Shown one piece after another: positions 1-11,504 of a stretch of DNA of 64,000 nucleotides. Under the pieces are notes generated by a model. It was not told the origin of the DNA and ran no database searches. It saw nothing but the letters and a program-made list of their open reading frames with translations. Made by a program: the position numbers and the translations under genes. Each line of letters opens with the position of its first letter. Position 1 is the stretch's first letter. The stretch is from the NCBI GenBank assembly GCA_019925095.2, contig CM034388.1:26356934-26420933 (forward strand), in the 5' to 3' direction. This DNA comes from Dendrolimus kikuchii (lineage: Eukaryota; Arthropoda; Insecta; Lepidoptera; Lasiocampidae).

Positions 1-1678
1 AGGGAGTTTTTGGAAGTTTGGAAATCTGTCTTGCTCTATATGAATTTAATTTGGTAGCGAGTTTTTGGAAGTTTGGAAATCTATCTTGCTCTATATGAAT
101 TTAATTTGGTAGGGAGTTTTTGGAAGTTTGGAAATCTATCTTGCTCTATATGAATTTAATTTGGTAGGGAGTTTTTGGAAGTTTGGAAATCTATCTTGCT
201 CTATATGAATTTAATTTGGTAGGGAGTTTTTGGAAGTTTGGAAATCTGTCTTGCTCTATATGAATTTAATTTGGTAGCGAGTTTTTGGAAGTTTGGAAAT
301 CTATCTTGCTCTATATGAATTTAATTTGGTAGGGAGTTTTTGGAAGTTTGGAAATCTATCTTGCTCTATATGAATTTAATTTGGTAGGGAGTTTTTGGAA
401 GTTTGGAAATCTATCTTGCTCTATATGAATTTAATTTGGTAGGGAGTTTTTGGAAGTTTGGAAATCTATCTTGCTCTATATGAATTTAATTTGGTAGGGA
501 GTTTTTGGAAGTTTGGAAATCTATCTTGCTCTATATGAATTTAATTTGGTAGGGAGTTTTTGGAAGTTTGGAAATCTATCTTGCTCTATATGAATTTAAT
601 TTGGTAGGGAGTTTTTGGAAGTTTGGAAATCTATCTTGCTCTATATGAATTTAATTTGGTAGGGAGTTTTTGGAAGTTTGGAAATCTATCTTGCTCTATA
701 TGAATTTAATTTGGTAGGGAGTTTTTGGAAGTTTGGAAATCTATCTTGCTCTATATGAATTTAATTTGGTAGGGACTTTTAGGAATTTTGGAAATCTATC
801 TTGGTCTATATGAATCTAATTTGGTAGGGAGTTTTTGGAAGTTTGGAAATCTGTCTTGCTCTATATGAATTTAATTTCGTAGGGAGTTTTTGGAAGTTTG
901 GAAATCTATCTTGCTCTATATGAATTTAATTTGGTAGGGAGTTTTTGGAAGTTTGGAAATCTGTCTTGCTCTATATGAATTTAATTTGGTAGGGAGTTTT
1001 TGGAAGTTTGGAAATCTATCTTGCTCTATATGAATTTAATTTGGTAGGGAGTTTTTGGAAGTTTGGAAATCTATGTTGCTCTATATGAATTTAATTTGGT
1101 AGGGAGTTTTTGGAGGTTCGGAAATCTATCTTGCTCTATATGAATTTAATTTGGTAGGGACTTTTAGGAATTTTGGAAATCTATCTTGGTCTATATGAAT
1201 CTAATTTGGTAGGGAGTTTTTGGAAGTTTGGAAATCTATCTTGCTCTATGTGAATTTAATTTGGTAGGGAGTTTTTGGAAGTTTGGAAATCTATCTTGCT
1301 CTATAAGAATTTAATTTGGTAGGGAGTTTTTGGAAGTTTGGAAATCTGTCTTGCTCTATATGAATTTAATTTGGTAGGGAGTTTTTGGAAGTTCGGAAAT
1401 CTATCTTGCTCTATATGAATTTAATTTGGTAGGGAGTTTTAGGAAGTTTGGAAATATATCTTGCTCTATATGAATTTAATTTGGTAGGGACTTTTAGGAA
1501 TTTTGGAAATCTATCTTGGTCTATATGAATCTAATTTGGTAGGGAGTTTTTGGAAGTTTGGAAATCTATCTTGCTCTATGTGAATTTAATTTGGTAGGGA
1601 GTTTTTGGAAGTTTGGAAATCTGTCTTGCTCTATATGAATTTAATTTGGTAGGGAGTTTTTGGCAGTTTTTGAAAACT
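1..1678. repeat. 55-bp satellite array, right end
   Basis: About 30 head-to-tail copies of a 55-bp AT-rich monomer beginning AGGGAGTTTTTGGAAG. The array is already running at base 1 and decays after about 1678. Most monomers differ by 0-2 bases. A distinct variant (AGGGACTTTTAGGAATTTTG, with TTGGTC and GAATCTA later) starts at 771, 1156 and 1486. An AGCGA variant starts at 56 and 276. No gene is seen in it. The near-identity indicates recent unequal exchange. Confidence 0.97.
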
Positions 1679-1901
1679 GAAAGAGGACGTTGTACTGTAC
1701 AATTTTATTTTCTAATAATGTATAAAATTACTCTAAAATGAACGATAGTTGTAGGAAATTCATAGTTTTCGATTAATATTTATGTGTTTTGTAAGAAATG
1801 TGAACTGAATAGTCAAATGTAGCACTTCAAATTTTCACAACAACTCCGTTGAATGGCGTCAGTTACAGCCTACAATTCAACTGCGCTAACTATACGATTC
1901 C

Positions 1902-2187
1902 TATCCGTGCAGGAACGGAGGAAGAAAACAATTTCCTGCGGCCGGGCGGCCTGTCGTAAGAAACGAAAAACAACCCACAGCCAGGTGGTAGGGTATTTGC
2001 TCGAGTGGATGGCGACCACCCCTGGTCTAGAGTATGCTGCCATAACAACCTTGTGTTGTGTTCCGGCATTAGTGACCAGGTTCCAGTCTCCTTTAAGAGA
2101 GCGGCAGCGCATTTGTAGCACCTTGTAACCGCTTTCCATCAAGTGGGCTGTCTGCCTGTCTGCTGAACTCCGGCAATTAAAAAAATA
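1902..2187 (+). mobile_element. Family J retroposon, long head, near full length
   Basis: First copy of the dominant repeat. Sense order in the family: head ATCCGTGCAGGAACGG, a GC-rich block with CGGCCGGGCGGCCTGTCGT, an inner landmark GCCAGGTGGTAGGG about 80 bp in, a middle block, then a tail with TTGCAAATGTCCATAGGCGA, GTGGGCCGTCTGCCTGTC and a final A-rich run. The tail matches the 3' end of the LINE at 3985-6747. In this copy GTAAGAGGCGAC is altered to GTAAGAAACG and the TTGCAAATGTCCATAGG block is deleted. Open frames across it are incidental. Confidence 0.9.
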
Positions 2188-3332
2188 CGAAGACTATCAG
2201 AATTGGCTATATGTACTAATATTCTATGCCTACGTTTATGGTGAATTCTACTCATCTAGGTACTACTGAAATTTGGTAGAAAGGCGTAGTTAACATGGCG
2301 CAACAGTGTTCGTAACAAGTAAACATTTGCAGCGTTCGCCATACACGTGACTAAGAGCTGTTTTTATTGTTTAATATACATTAAACGAGGCCAGGCTTGT
2401 AGGATACATCAATAAATTCAAAAGCATTGTTAAAATCAATTTTAAATACGATACGTAAATCAATCATGTCATGCTTTCTTAAATATGTCATGTTGCGTCA
2501 GGTATGATTCTCATTCTACCATCTGAATCACCTATTTCTGAATAAACAAAAGCATCGACTATTACAATATATCGGCCACGTTTACCGGTAAACATTAATT
2601 AAATATTGATTATTATTAATTAAAAATAAATAACTATTTAAACTATTCAAAGTTTCCATAGTTGTGGCAACATATAAATACTGATATAATGATGTAATAT
2701 TAAAAATATTCCGCTGTAAAACATAATATGATAAAATTGTTATAATCCCGTTCGTTAACATCGGCGTTATCTGTTATTTCCTGGTGGCTAGTTCCTATAT
2801 GTTACTGACCGTTCATTTGCCTTAAGCCAATCAAAGCGCAAATCAGACCGCACATGGAGTACTGCTCACTGTTCATGTGGGTCTGGTCAAATGTAAAGAC
2901 CACTTTTGTTGTGTGCTTGTCAGTTTTACTAATAATGGCTAAAAGTGTACTTACTTTACACCATGAACTTGTAATCCATCTACTAAATGATAAGGATCAA
3001 AATTTATCTAATGCTCTCTTTTAAGTATAAAGTAATAAATATATTTGTTAAAAAATAACAAATTCACATTTATAATTAATAGGATAAATAATCTTTTGAC
3101 CCTGCCCCCGTCCTTGTCACAGCTAGTCACATTCATGATACTCCTTTCTCCCTAGTGTGACATCATATATTTTGCAATTTTTGCAAATTATTAAATTAAA
3201 ACAGCAATTCCTTAATTAGTTTCATTTCCATTTAAATTATTTTTAAATAATTTAAACACTATTCTCATAGCGACAGTGTTGGAAATATTCTGAAATTTTT
3301 CATTAATAGTTTAAATTTCGTCTTTCAAAGAT
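2188..3332. other. AT-rich stretch with a LINE scrap
   Basis: Mostly AT-rich with no recognisable gene. At about 2838-2885 the plus strand reads QIRPHMEYCSLFMW, the conserved motif following the reverse transcriptase in LINEs like the one at 3985-6747. This is a short isolated remnant. Confidence 0.45.
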
Positions 3333-3335
3333 TAA

Positions 3336-3543
3336 GGGCCGCTTTCATAACGATCGCTTTTCAATAAAAATTAGTTAATCATAATAAACTGCCTAAATAC
3401 ATTTTACACAAAACGTATTGACAGTTCTTTAAACATATTTAGCGGCAAATTTTGCGTTGTGCAAGACGCTAATTGTATTTAAGGGTGTTAAATGCGTTTT
3501 GTGTTTCTTAAATAAATTTAATCAAACCTTATGCAAGCGGCCC
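3336..3543 (+). mobile_element. Harbinger-type MITE, TAA target duplication
   Basis: 208-bp element with terminal inverted repeats GGGCCGCTTTCATAA and, reverse-complemented from the right end, GGGCCGCTTGCATAA. It is flanked by TAA on both sides (3333-3335 and 3544-3546). A related copy in opposite orientation lies at 41034-41217. A 3-bp TWA duplication is the hallmark of PIF/Harbinger elements. No transposase is present, so it is non-autonomous. Confidence 0.8.
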
Positions 3544-3665
3544 TAAATGTTTAGATTTTGAAATGTGACGTCACGAAATTTAGGACCCCTCCAACGCAAT
3601 GTCACACTTCGTCGAATCCCTCCGCCCCCCCTTAACGTGTGACGTAATTGATGCATGGCCCCTTA

Positions 3666-6600
3666 CAGGGCTGGGCAAAATACATGGTTTCCTTTAATTG
3701 AAATACAAATTACAAAATACTGTCTCGCATGTATTTAAAATACGAAATACAAAATACTTTTAAGTCGAGTATTTGAAATATAAAATACAAAATACAGCAT
3801 TTCAACTATATGTATTTAAAATACAAAATACAAATTACAAAATACAAAATACCGTCAGGTGTTAGGTTATGTAAATAATATACTCACAAAAATCAAATAA
3901 TAATTATTATTAGGTCCTTGCCTATGAAATTGCCGTTTTTTCTGAAATAAGTTAACCTAATTTTATTATATTTTTTTAATTCTAACCTCCACGGCCTCGA
4001 AGCTAAGGACATTTCCATTTTGTAGGTACGCATAGATTTTGGTGGTTCCACCCGGATCTATGCGTGCTTATATCGGTCTCATGCCTGCCATGGGACCGAT
4101 ATGCACAAGGACTGAAACAGCTCGCTTTTTTTAACACTTTCATGAGGTGACCGACAAAGTTTTTGGGCAGTATCCTTTAGCAGAGGTAGGCATACTCAAG
4201 AATTTTAATTCTCATCACGCTGAGTGGTTAGGTTCCCCGAGAACTGATCTGCCAAGGACTACTACGATTAGGCCTACGATTTTGCTCTCGCCCATGGATT
4301 CACTCAGGTGATTAGGGAGTTTACCCGAATACCGGATAGAGTGGATCATGAGCCTTCTTTGCTGGATCTTCTGCTGACCACACACCCGGAGAACTACCAA
4401 ATCTCCATCAGTCCTACACTGGGAACCTCTAATCATTGTCTGGTATCTTCGGTAGAGCCCCTTCCTATTCCCGATCGGACTCGTCTCGCTGGACGACGGA
4501 AGGTGTGGCGATACAGGTCAGCAGATTGGGACGGACTCCGTGAATTCTATGCATCCTTCCCATGGAGGCAGTTATGTTTCTCGTAGGAAGATTCTGATCC
4601 GAGCACAGACTCGATCGCCGATGTAGTACTGCAGGGAATAGAATGTTTAATTCCAAACTCAACTGTACTGTACTGTGGTACGAGTAGACCACCATGGTTC
4701 GATAAGTCTAGCAGTGAGGCTGTAAAGCTAAAGCAACAGGCTTATTGAGCCTGGACTGCAGTGTGGGCTCGTCAGGATCCAAGTTCCTCTGACCTGGAAA
4801 AGAGACACAATGCCGCCCCCAGGGCCCTCAAAAAATAGATCGCGAGAGCAAAATTCGATCACATCGGCAGAATTGGTGAGCGCCTCTCTAGCTACTCTTC
4901 TGGGACTAGAGCTTTTTGGGCCCTCGTCAAAGCTGTCGAAGGAAACTTTTGTCGGGCGTCTCTTCCACCTCTGCGCACAGTGGACGACCGTCTGGTACAT
5001 GCCGCCAAAGATAAAGTCAATCTTCTGGGTGAAATCTTTGCGGCTAATTCAACTCTTGAGACATAGGAGAAACTCCAACTACAATCCCTAAGTGTGAGTC
5101 TAGAATGTCGGAGGTGCGCTTTACTCAAAAACAGTTCGATGTGTTCTCCTCTCCCTCGACGTCAGTCTTCTCGCCCTGATGGCATTCCTGCCATTGTGTT
5201 GCAGACGTGTTTAGCTGAGCTGTCCCCAGCCAGTCCTTGCCCGACTTTTCACTCTCTCTTACTACAAGGGTTGTGTCCTCGCTTCGTGGAAGATTGCCCA
5301 TGTGCACCTTGTCCCCAAAAAAGGGAGCGTAACAGACACGTCCAATAGGCCTATAGCAATAACCTTTTTGCTCTCAATGGTGATGGAGCGTATTACCAAC
5401 GCGTAGCGTCTGTGTTACCTCGAAGATTCCCAGCTGCTAAACGATCGGCAATACGGCTTCCGCCACGGTCGCTCAGCTTGGGATCTCTTGGTTTACCTAA
5501 CCCACCGTTGGGCTGAAGCCATTCAGAGCAAAGGGAAAGCACTGGCAGTTAGTCTATAATTCTAGATATTGCTAAGGCCTTCGACCGGGTCTGGCTCAGG
5601 GCTCTTCTACCGGAGCGGCCATCGTATGGGATACCCGAAGGTCCTTGTACCTGGCTATCCAGTTTTTTTGATGAGCGCAGCATTCAAGTCGTTGTCGACG
5701 GTTGTTGCTCAAGTTTCAAGCCCATCAACGCTGGTGTGCCCCAGGGTTATGTGCTATCGCCAACGTTGTTCATCTTACATATCAGTGATATGTTGTCTAT
5801 TCGCAACATTCATTCCAATGCGAATGACAGCACAGGTGATGCGCAGTACTCTGGTCGTGCAAACATCCCTCGATCATTTGTGGAGGAAAGTTGGGTTAGA
5901 CTTGTATCTGAAGTAGAGTATTCCTTAGAAAGAGTCTCTGAATGGGGAAGAGAAAACCTTGTCCATTTCAACCCCAAGAAGACATAGGTCTACGTATTCT
6001 CTGCCAAAAAAACTCCATTCGAGCAATCACTTCAGTTCCAAGGAACTCCGCTTACCACCTCCAAGAGTATTGGGATCCTCAGTGTTGCCATCGCGATCGA
6101 TGTTCAGGGGCCATCTTGAAGGCAAGGCAAAACTTGCCTCTAAGAAGCTAGGAATGTTAAACCGGTCTAAGCAGTACTTCACACCGCGGCAATGCTTTGT
6201 GCTTCATAAAATCCAGGTGAGCCCGCATATGGAGTACTGCTCACACTTTTGGGCTGGAGCACCTGGCTACCAACTCGATCCTCTAGACTGTAATCAACGT
6301 CGAGCCGTTTGCGTTGTTGATGATCCCATACTCACAGACGGTCTAGATACGCTTGGCCTTATGAAAGACTTCGCTTCTCTTTGCGTATTCTACTGACTGT
6401 ATGTATAACGGGGAGTATTCGGAAGAACTGTATAGAATGGTGTATTCGTCCTCTTTCTACCGATTTCGATTTCACCCCCACTTTCTTAAGCCGCTTCGCT
6501 CATGTACGCAACAGTTCTGTAGAACCTTTTTCTTGCATACCGTGGGGATTTGGAATGAGCTCCCAGCCGAGGTTTTTTCACAGTGCTACGATATGGAGTT

Positions 6601-7343
6601 TTTCAAAAAGGGTGTCATAAAATTTCTTCGAGGCCGGCAGCGGGTTTATGAAATCTCTGGTGTTGCAAATGTCCATAAGCGACAGTAACCGCTTTCCATC
6701 AGGTGGGCCGTCAGCCTGTCTGCTGTACTCCAGCTATAAAAAAAGGTCGAAATTTCCAGAATGGAAGCGGGAAAACCAATAACAAGTGGTGCGTTCATTG
6801 TAGTGTTCGCTCATAAAGGTCGTTGATGTTGCTTGTCGCTCTTGCCGCGTTGCTGCCACGACGGTACTCTTATTCCTAAATTACTCGAATTTTTAACTAT
6901 TCATGATGACGAAGATTCAAATGCGAAGAAAACAATGCTTATCAATAAATAAATGACTAATTTTTAAAAAAGAATTTCATGTTTTCAAAGTAAAATTAAT
7001 TTGAAATTATATATCTTAGCCAAACAAAAATATTTATTTTAAATGACCAGTACTGCAGAACATACCTAATATTTAGCGGTCACCATTTTGCTTTTGAAAG
7101 CTATCGAGCGCTATTTTCCAAAGAACACACCCTTCAATAAGATAGTTAAATGTATTTTATAAAATGTATTTTGCAACCATAAGTATTTGAAATACTAATT
7201 ACAAAATACCTCAGCGTCAGGTATTTGAAATACTAATTACAAATTACATTTTTAAGAACTAATTGAAATACAAATACAAAATACGTATTTGTATTTCAAT
7301 TACGTATTTCAATTACATGTATTTCAAATACTGCCCAACCCTG
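3666..7343. mobile_element. hAT-type element with 8-bp target duplication, split by a LINE
   Basis: The ends are CAGGGCTGGGCAAAATAC at 3666 and ATACTGCCCAACCCTG ending at 7343, imperfect terminal inverted repeats. The flanking 8 bp GCCCCTTA is identical at 3658-3665 and 7344-7351, which fixes both ends. Inside both ends are many AAATAC/GTATTT subterminal repeats (about 3680-3860 and 7150-7330). No transposase frame is seen. The interior is taken up by a decayed LINE, so without it the element is about 0.9 kb and non-autonomous. Confidence 0.88.
3985..6747 (+). pseudogene. Decayed LINE ORF2 (endonuclease part, RT, C-terminus, 3' tail)
   Basis: Fragments in all three frames form one non-LTR retrotransposon ORF2 of the type usually annotated as mobile element jockey. 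In order: end of the endonuclease (FNSHHAEWLGS near 4210-4245), linker RKVWRYRSADWDGLREF near 4498, RT motif A (LDIAKAFDRVW, 5562-5593), motif B (GVPQG, 5733-5747), the catalytic box at 5817-5831, the thumb, HMEYCSHFWAGAP (6228-6266), and the C-terminus ending GVANVHKRQ at 6686. The catalytic Y/F-A-D-D reads NAND, so the enzyme is dead even apart from frameshifts and stops. The 3' UTR ends in an A-run near 6745. The 5' end is truncated at about 3985. It lies inside the hAT-type element, so it is the younger insertion. Its tail is shared with family J. Confidence 0.88.
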
Positions 7344-8315
7344 GCCCCTTATGATGTGCTGATTGCAATCAGGTGTTTGTGATACGTAGCAATCTATTCA
7401 TAGGCTTTATTTAGGGCTAGACCACTCACTTCGGTTTCGTGTTAACTTTCTATGTTCCTAATATCTTATATTTACTGGTTTCTAAAACTATGCCTTATGA
7501 CATTTTTCATTAGTTATTATTCAAGGTCAGTGCCATAAATAACCTTTTATGGGCCCTATGCGAGCTTCTATAACTGCGCCCTTGTTTTTTTAGATATTAT
7601 AGGTACTCTAGCTAGAGCAATGCTATGTATAAGCCTACTTTATTTCATTCAGGGTGATAAAATAACGCACAAGGACCTTGGTGTTGGTGGACCAATTATC
7701 TAATATTATGGAAAAAAAAATCTATTTTTTTGAAGAACTACTGCACAAATACGTTCGTGCGCTGCCAAAAAAATGAGCGCGATGTTTTGTCTAATTTAAC
7801 AGACGTTTTTAATGATACTGGCATGTAGGTACGTATGTGTTGGAATCGAACACTAGGAGCGTAGCGGGAACTAATCAGGAGCAAACCGGAAACATAATAG
7901 TCCTGCCTGGTCTGGCCATTCTTGCGCCTCCTATTGTCTACGCTCTGGGCCTGGGCACCAGTGGCACCGCCCTAATTACAACACTGTTCAAGGTCGAAGG
8001 AAATAGATCATTAAGAAATATTTAGATAGATAAATAGATACATATAACTCTTTGTTGTTTACCAAAATAAGGAGTTACAAAAATATATATTGACAATATT
8101 TTCTTTTTAAAATATAGGTAGAATTTTTAAATTTCTTTTAAACATCATTCGATTATAGAATATGTAGGTATGTAGATGTAAAATAAACATTGGCAGTCGA
8201 TCACATACATTTCGCCTGTATTAAGTTGTGTTTTAATAAGTTTCTTTTGCATTTTTGACATATATGTTCTGAAACAAAATGTCTTCATGAAGTATGGACC
8301 TGGAATCTTTGGAAA
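7344..8315. other. Intergenic stretch with one coding-like frame
   Basis: AT-rich and without an assigned repeat, except that 7816-8025 (plus) is an open frame of about 70 codons ending TAG at 8023-8025. Its middle is clearly richer in G+C than the flanks and encodes a hydrophobic run (IIVLPGLAILAPPIVYALGL). No in-frame ATG exists between the upstream stop and this run, and the listed start would be GTG. I do not recognise the product. It could be an exon, an exon relic or chance. Confidence 0.3.
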
Positions 8316-8317
8316 CC

Positions 8318-8550
8318 GTCGCAAACCGGAAAGCGTAATACACCACTTAGATAGTTTCCTGACCTTATATGTATATTGCTACAAATACTACGCGTTGAGG
8401 GTTAAAAAACAACATTGTGGTGAAAGCGACACATCGAGACAACCGATGGGACAAGCCCGCCAAACATGGTGGGTATACGGACCGTTCCCGAAAGAAGTTG
8501 GGAGGCCGAGCCCAGCAGTGGGACCATTATGGACTGTTATTATTATAAAA
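8318..8550 (+). mobile_element. tRNA-derived SINE body, 5' truncated
   Basis: Matches the body of the SINE at 55134-55440: ACCACTTAGATAGTTTC, a block with CACATCGAGACAACCGATG, then GGGTATACGGACCGTTCCC and GAGCCCAGCAGTGGGA. The tRNA-like head with A and B boxes is missing, so it begins inside the family. It runs into a TTATTATTATAAAA tail. Confidence 0.7.
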
Positions 8551-9295
8551 ATGTATCTCGGACTTTTGGAGGGCTTGCGTGGGTAGGTCAACATGTAGAG
8601 GCCCCTTGACAAATTTAATCTAAATGTGGCGTGACACTGACCGGTGATTATCCCTGTCTACACAATATAGTAATGCACCCAAGGACAAGCCCCGGCCAGT
8701 GTAGGACTATTGTGGGAAATGAAGACAAAAAGTACCGGGCTATTGGGGTGAACTGCTAGTGGTACAAGAGGTCTGGGAATATGGGGACTATGGCGTCTGC
8801 CCGTCGAAATGTTCGGAGAACATGGAAAAATGGGCAGACGGTGACTCGCGACTCCCTGCATGGGCCCCAAAAAATGCCATAGAAGGCAGGGGCAACATGG
8901 GTGTGAGTGTCTAATGAGTGTAGAGAGGTGGGCTGCAGGTTCACCGAAGCTACTTCTGACGTGATGCCATTTATCACTTCCACCCCTGGAGCTTGAGTCT
9001 TAGCTCTAGCAATCTCCACTCCGTGCCGGCTGGCTAAGGCAAGCACGGAGGTGGGGGTCTTGTCTTGGCCCCCGGAGTCGGGTACGAGGTGTCGCTACTC
9101 ACCTAAGGCTTCACCACAAAGCCCCTCTGCGGGTTTATTATTATTATTGATATTGTATGTCTTTCAAGACCACGGGCCATAAAAATGGCCCGGACATTTG
9201 GAGGGCTTGCGTGGGGCCATGGAAAGGCCAACACGTAGAGGCCCTTTGACAAATGTAATGTAAATGCGGCATTATTTATTATTATTATTATTTAT
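8551..9295. repeat. GC-rich unclassified repeat bounded by a direct repeat
   Basis: A block of about 80 bp starting GGAGGGCTTGCGTGGG at about 8568 recurs at about 9200, sharing GTAGAGGCCC and TTGACAAAT, so the 0.6 kb between lies in a direct duplication. The interior is GC-rich and unlike the flanks; it includes GGGGGTCTTGTCTTGGCCCC and ends near CCCCTCTGCGGGTTTATTATTATTATTG. ATT-type tails close several non-LTR families, so a retroposon 3' end is possible. No protein motif was recognised. Confidence 0.4.
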
Positions 9296-9649
9296 ATAGC
9301 TATCGCTACGCATGAGTAGAAATACATGTTTGTCTGTACTATCATTAGTATACTCAATACATAGTTGTGAAATGATAAGATTAGAACTATATTATCGTAC
9401 TAGAACAACATAAATTATCTTTCTGACCTTTTATTCCATTACCAAGGTCAAGTGTTTTATCTATTATATTGAATCGCAGGACATTAAGAGTTATGTGTAA
9501 TCAATTTGTTAGTTTATTATTATTATTAAAAATAATGCATGGGCTTTGGAAGCCCGGTGTGTCCTCTGACGTAATCAGAAACTGTTTAGCTCACTTTTAT
9601 GTGCACATTTCATATATGGAATAGAATAATAATATACACGCGCGCACCA
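9296..9649. other. AT-rich stretch, nothing recognised
   Basis: No gene or repeat family seen. Confidence 0.4.
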
Positions 9650-9680
9650 CTCTCTCTCTCTCTCTCTCTCTCTGTGTGGG

Positions 9681-9711
<31 letters not shown>

Positions 9712-9763
9712 ATGTGTGTGCGCGCGCGCGTGCGCGCGTGCGTGCGTGCGTGCGTGCGTGCGT
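9650..9763. repeat. Compound microsatellite (TC)n-(TG)n-(CG)n-(TGCG)n
   Basis: About 24 bp of TC, then TG repeats with three interruptions, then CG and TGCG repeats. All steps after the TC tract alternate pyrimidine-purine, which favours Z-DNA. The 60-codon open frame across it is a by-product of the repeat. Confidence 0.97.
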
Positions 9764-11193
9764 AATCTGTGTGAATATTAGTTTATACTTAATACTTAAA
9801 ATTAGATAACAATTGTAAAATTAATATTGTAACAAGTATAAACTATGGCTTAGTATACTATTTTAAAGCTATGTCGTCCCATTTTACATACATTTTGTTA
9901 GTTAGTTAGTTTCTTATTTACAACGTTTATATGTGAAAGTTTGCTACCACATTTTGGTCTCATCTATGACATAGATATATAATAGCTATGGCTTTTTAAT
10001 TATTTGGCTTGCCAATAATTATTTGTAGTTTTATTAGTTTATACTTTAGTTGTACAATGCCTTTTAGGAAATAATATCAATGAAGAAAATGAAGATTTCG
10101 TTAAAGTTCCGTTTTTGAGAAAAGTCCATCTCAAAGGCGGACCATTGGACTCAAATGCGCAAATCATCTTAATTGAACCAACTTAACTGATTCCAGTTTA
10201 TATCAATTGACTTCAAACTTAGCAAAACAAATGCAGACTATTTCATATTATCATTAATCATCCAATTGTTACGTCGGAATTCATTTTATTGCGACAATTG
10301 AGGTTTATTGAATTGAAATTTTGTTTAACTGCATGTCTGATTTTGTTGTGATTCATCGCGTGTGACGTGTATATCACTTTTTTTAGTAGTTTTAAACCTT
10401 ATATCGTCCTTTTGAAATAATACGTTTTGACCTTCTGCAATGTTAGTATCATGTTTTTTTGTCTCAAATGGTTTCACACACAAATTTTAAACTATTATTG
10501 AACTTTTGAAAATATAAATCAATGGAAGGATATTACAGGGGACGTCATAAATGATTCCGTATATCCCACTATCTACCATTGCCTCGACAGGAAACAACTT
10601 TCTAAAAACTATTTAACAACTATTTTATTTCATGTTATTAAAATATATATAAAATAAAATAAAATAAATAAAAATAAAAACAACTATTTTGGCAACTTTA
10701 ACAACTCTTAAACTGTTTACTGTTATAAAAACCGCTTTACATATAGTTTGTATTTTTGCGGTGTTAACAAATAGATTCTTTTATTTAGCTACTTTATGTT
10801 TATTTACAAGTTTAATAACTTACTAGGATATGCCCGTGACTTCGTCCACGCTTGATTTTAAATTTACACAGGATTCCTAGGACAAAAAGTAACGCAGCAT
10901 AAAAAAAAGGAAATCATCGTTTTAGTGAAAACTAAAAACCACTCCCAGGAAATTTTCTGCGGGATAAAAAATACCACACATTTTATTACAGAAAATTTGA
11001 ATCTGGCCATTTTAAAACATTCCCAGTATTATCCCGCGGCATTCCCAGGATAAAAAATAGTGCAGATTTTAAGTCTAAGTATGTGCTGTAGATCACCGAA
11101 AACTGCATTCAAATTCAAAAGTTTTTATTCAAAACAAGTTCCACTGGAGAACACTTTTTGAAGGTCATACATATCGAGGGCATCATACATATC
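9764..11193. other. AT-rich stretch with a dispersed-repeat signature
   Basis: Mostly AT-rich, with an AAAAT-type low-complexity run near 10630-10680. At about 10830-10850, GATATGCCCGTGACTTCGTC carries the CCCGCGACTTCGTCC-like signature also seen at 27376, 27630 and 46740. No gene is seen. Confidence 0.4.
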
Positions 11194-11504
11194 TATCCGT
11201 GCAGGGACGGAGAAAGAATACAATTTCCTGCGGCCGGGCGGCCTGTCGTAAGAGGCGACTTAACAACCCACAGCCAGGTGGTAGGGCATTTGCCCGACTG
11301 GATGGCTACCACCCCTAATCTAAATTATGTCGCCATAACAACCTTGAGTTGTGATCCGGCATTAGTGACCAGGTTCCAGTTTCCCTTAAGACAGCAGCAG
11401 CGCATTTGTAGCAACTTTGGTGTTGCAAATGTCCATAGGCGGTGGTAACCGCTTTCTATCAAGTGGGCCGTCTGCCTGTCTGCTGATTTCACAATTAAAA
11501 AAAT
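11194..11504 (+). mobile_element. Family J retroposon, long head, full length
   Basis: Head TATCCGTGCAGGGACGG, intact inner landmark, and tail ending in ATTAAAAAAAT. Close to the family consensus, so relatively young. It ends TGCTGATTTCACAATTA rather than the usual TGCTGAACTCCTGCAATA. Confidence 0.92.

Noticed and set aside
1..1678. CRISPR-like array
   Set aside because: Units are contiguous 55-bp repeats with no unique spacers, in a eukaryotic context.
9599..9781. Open frame of 60 codons with Ser-Leu and Cys-Val repeats
   Set aside because: Pure translation of the microsatellite.
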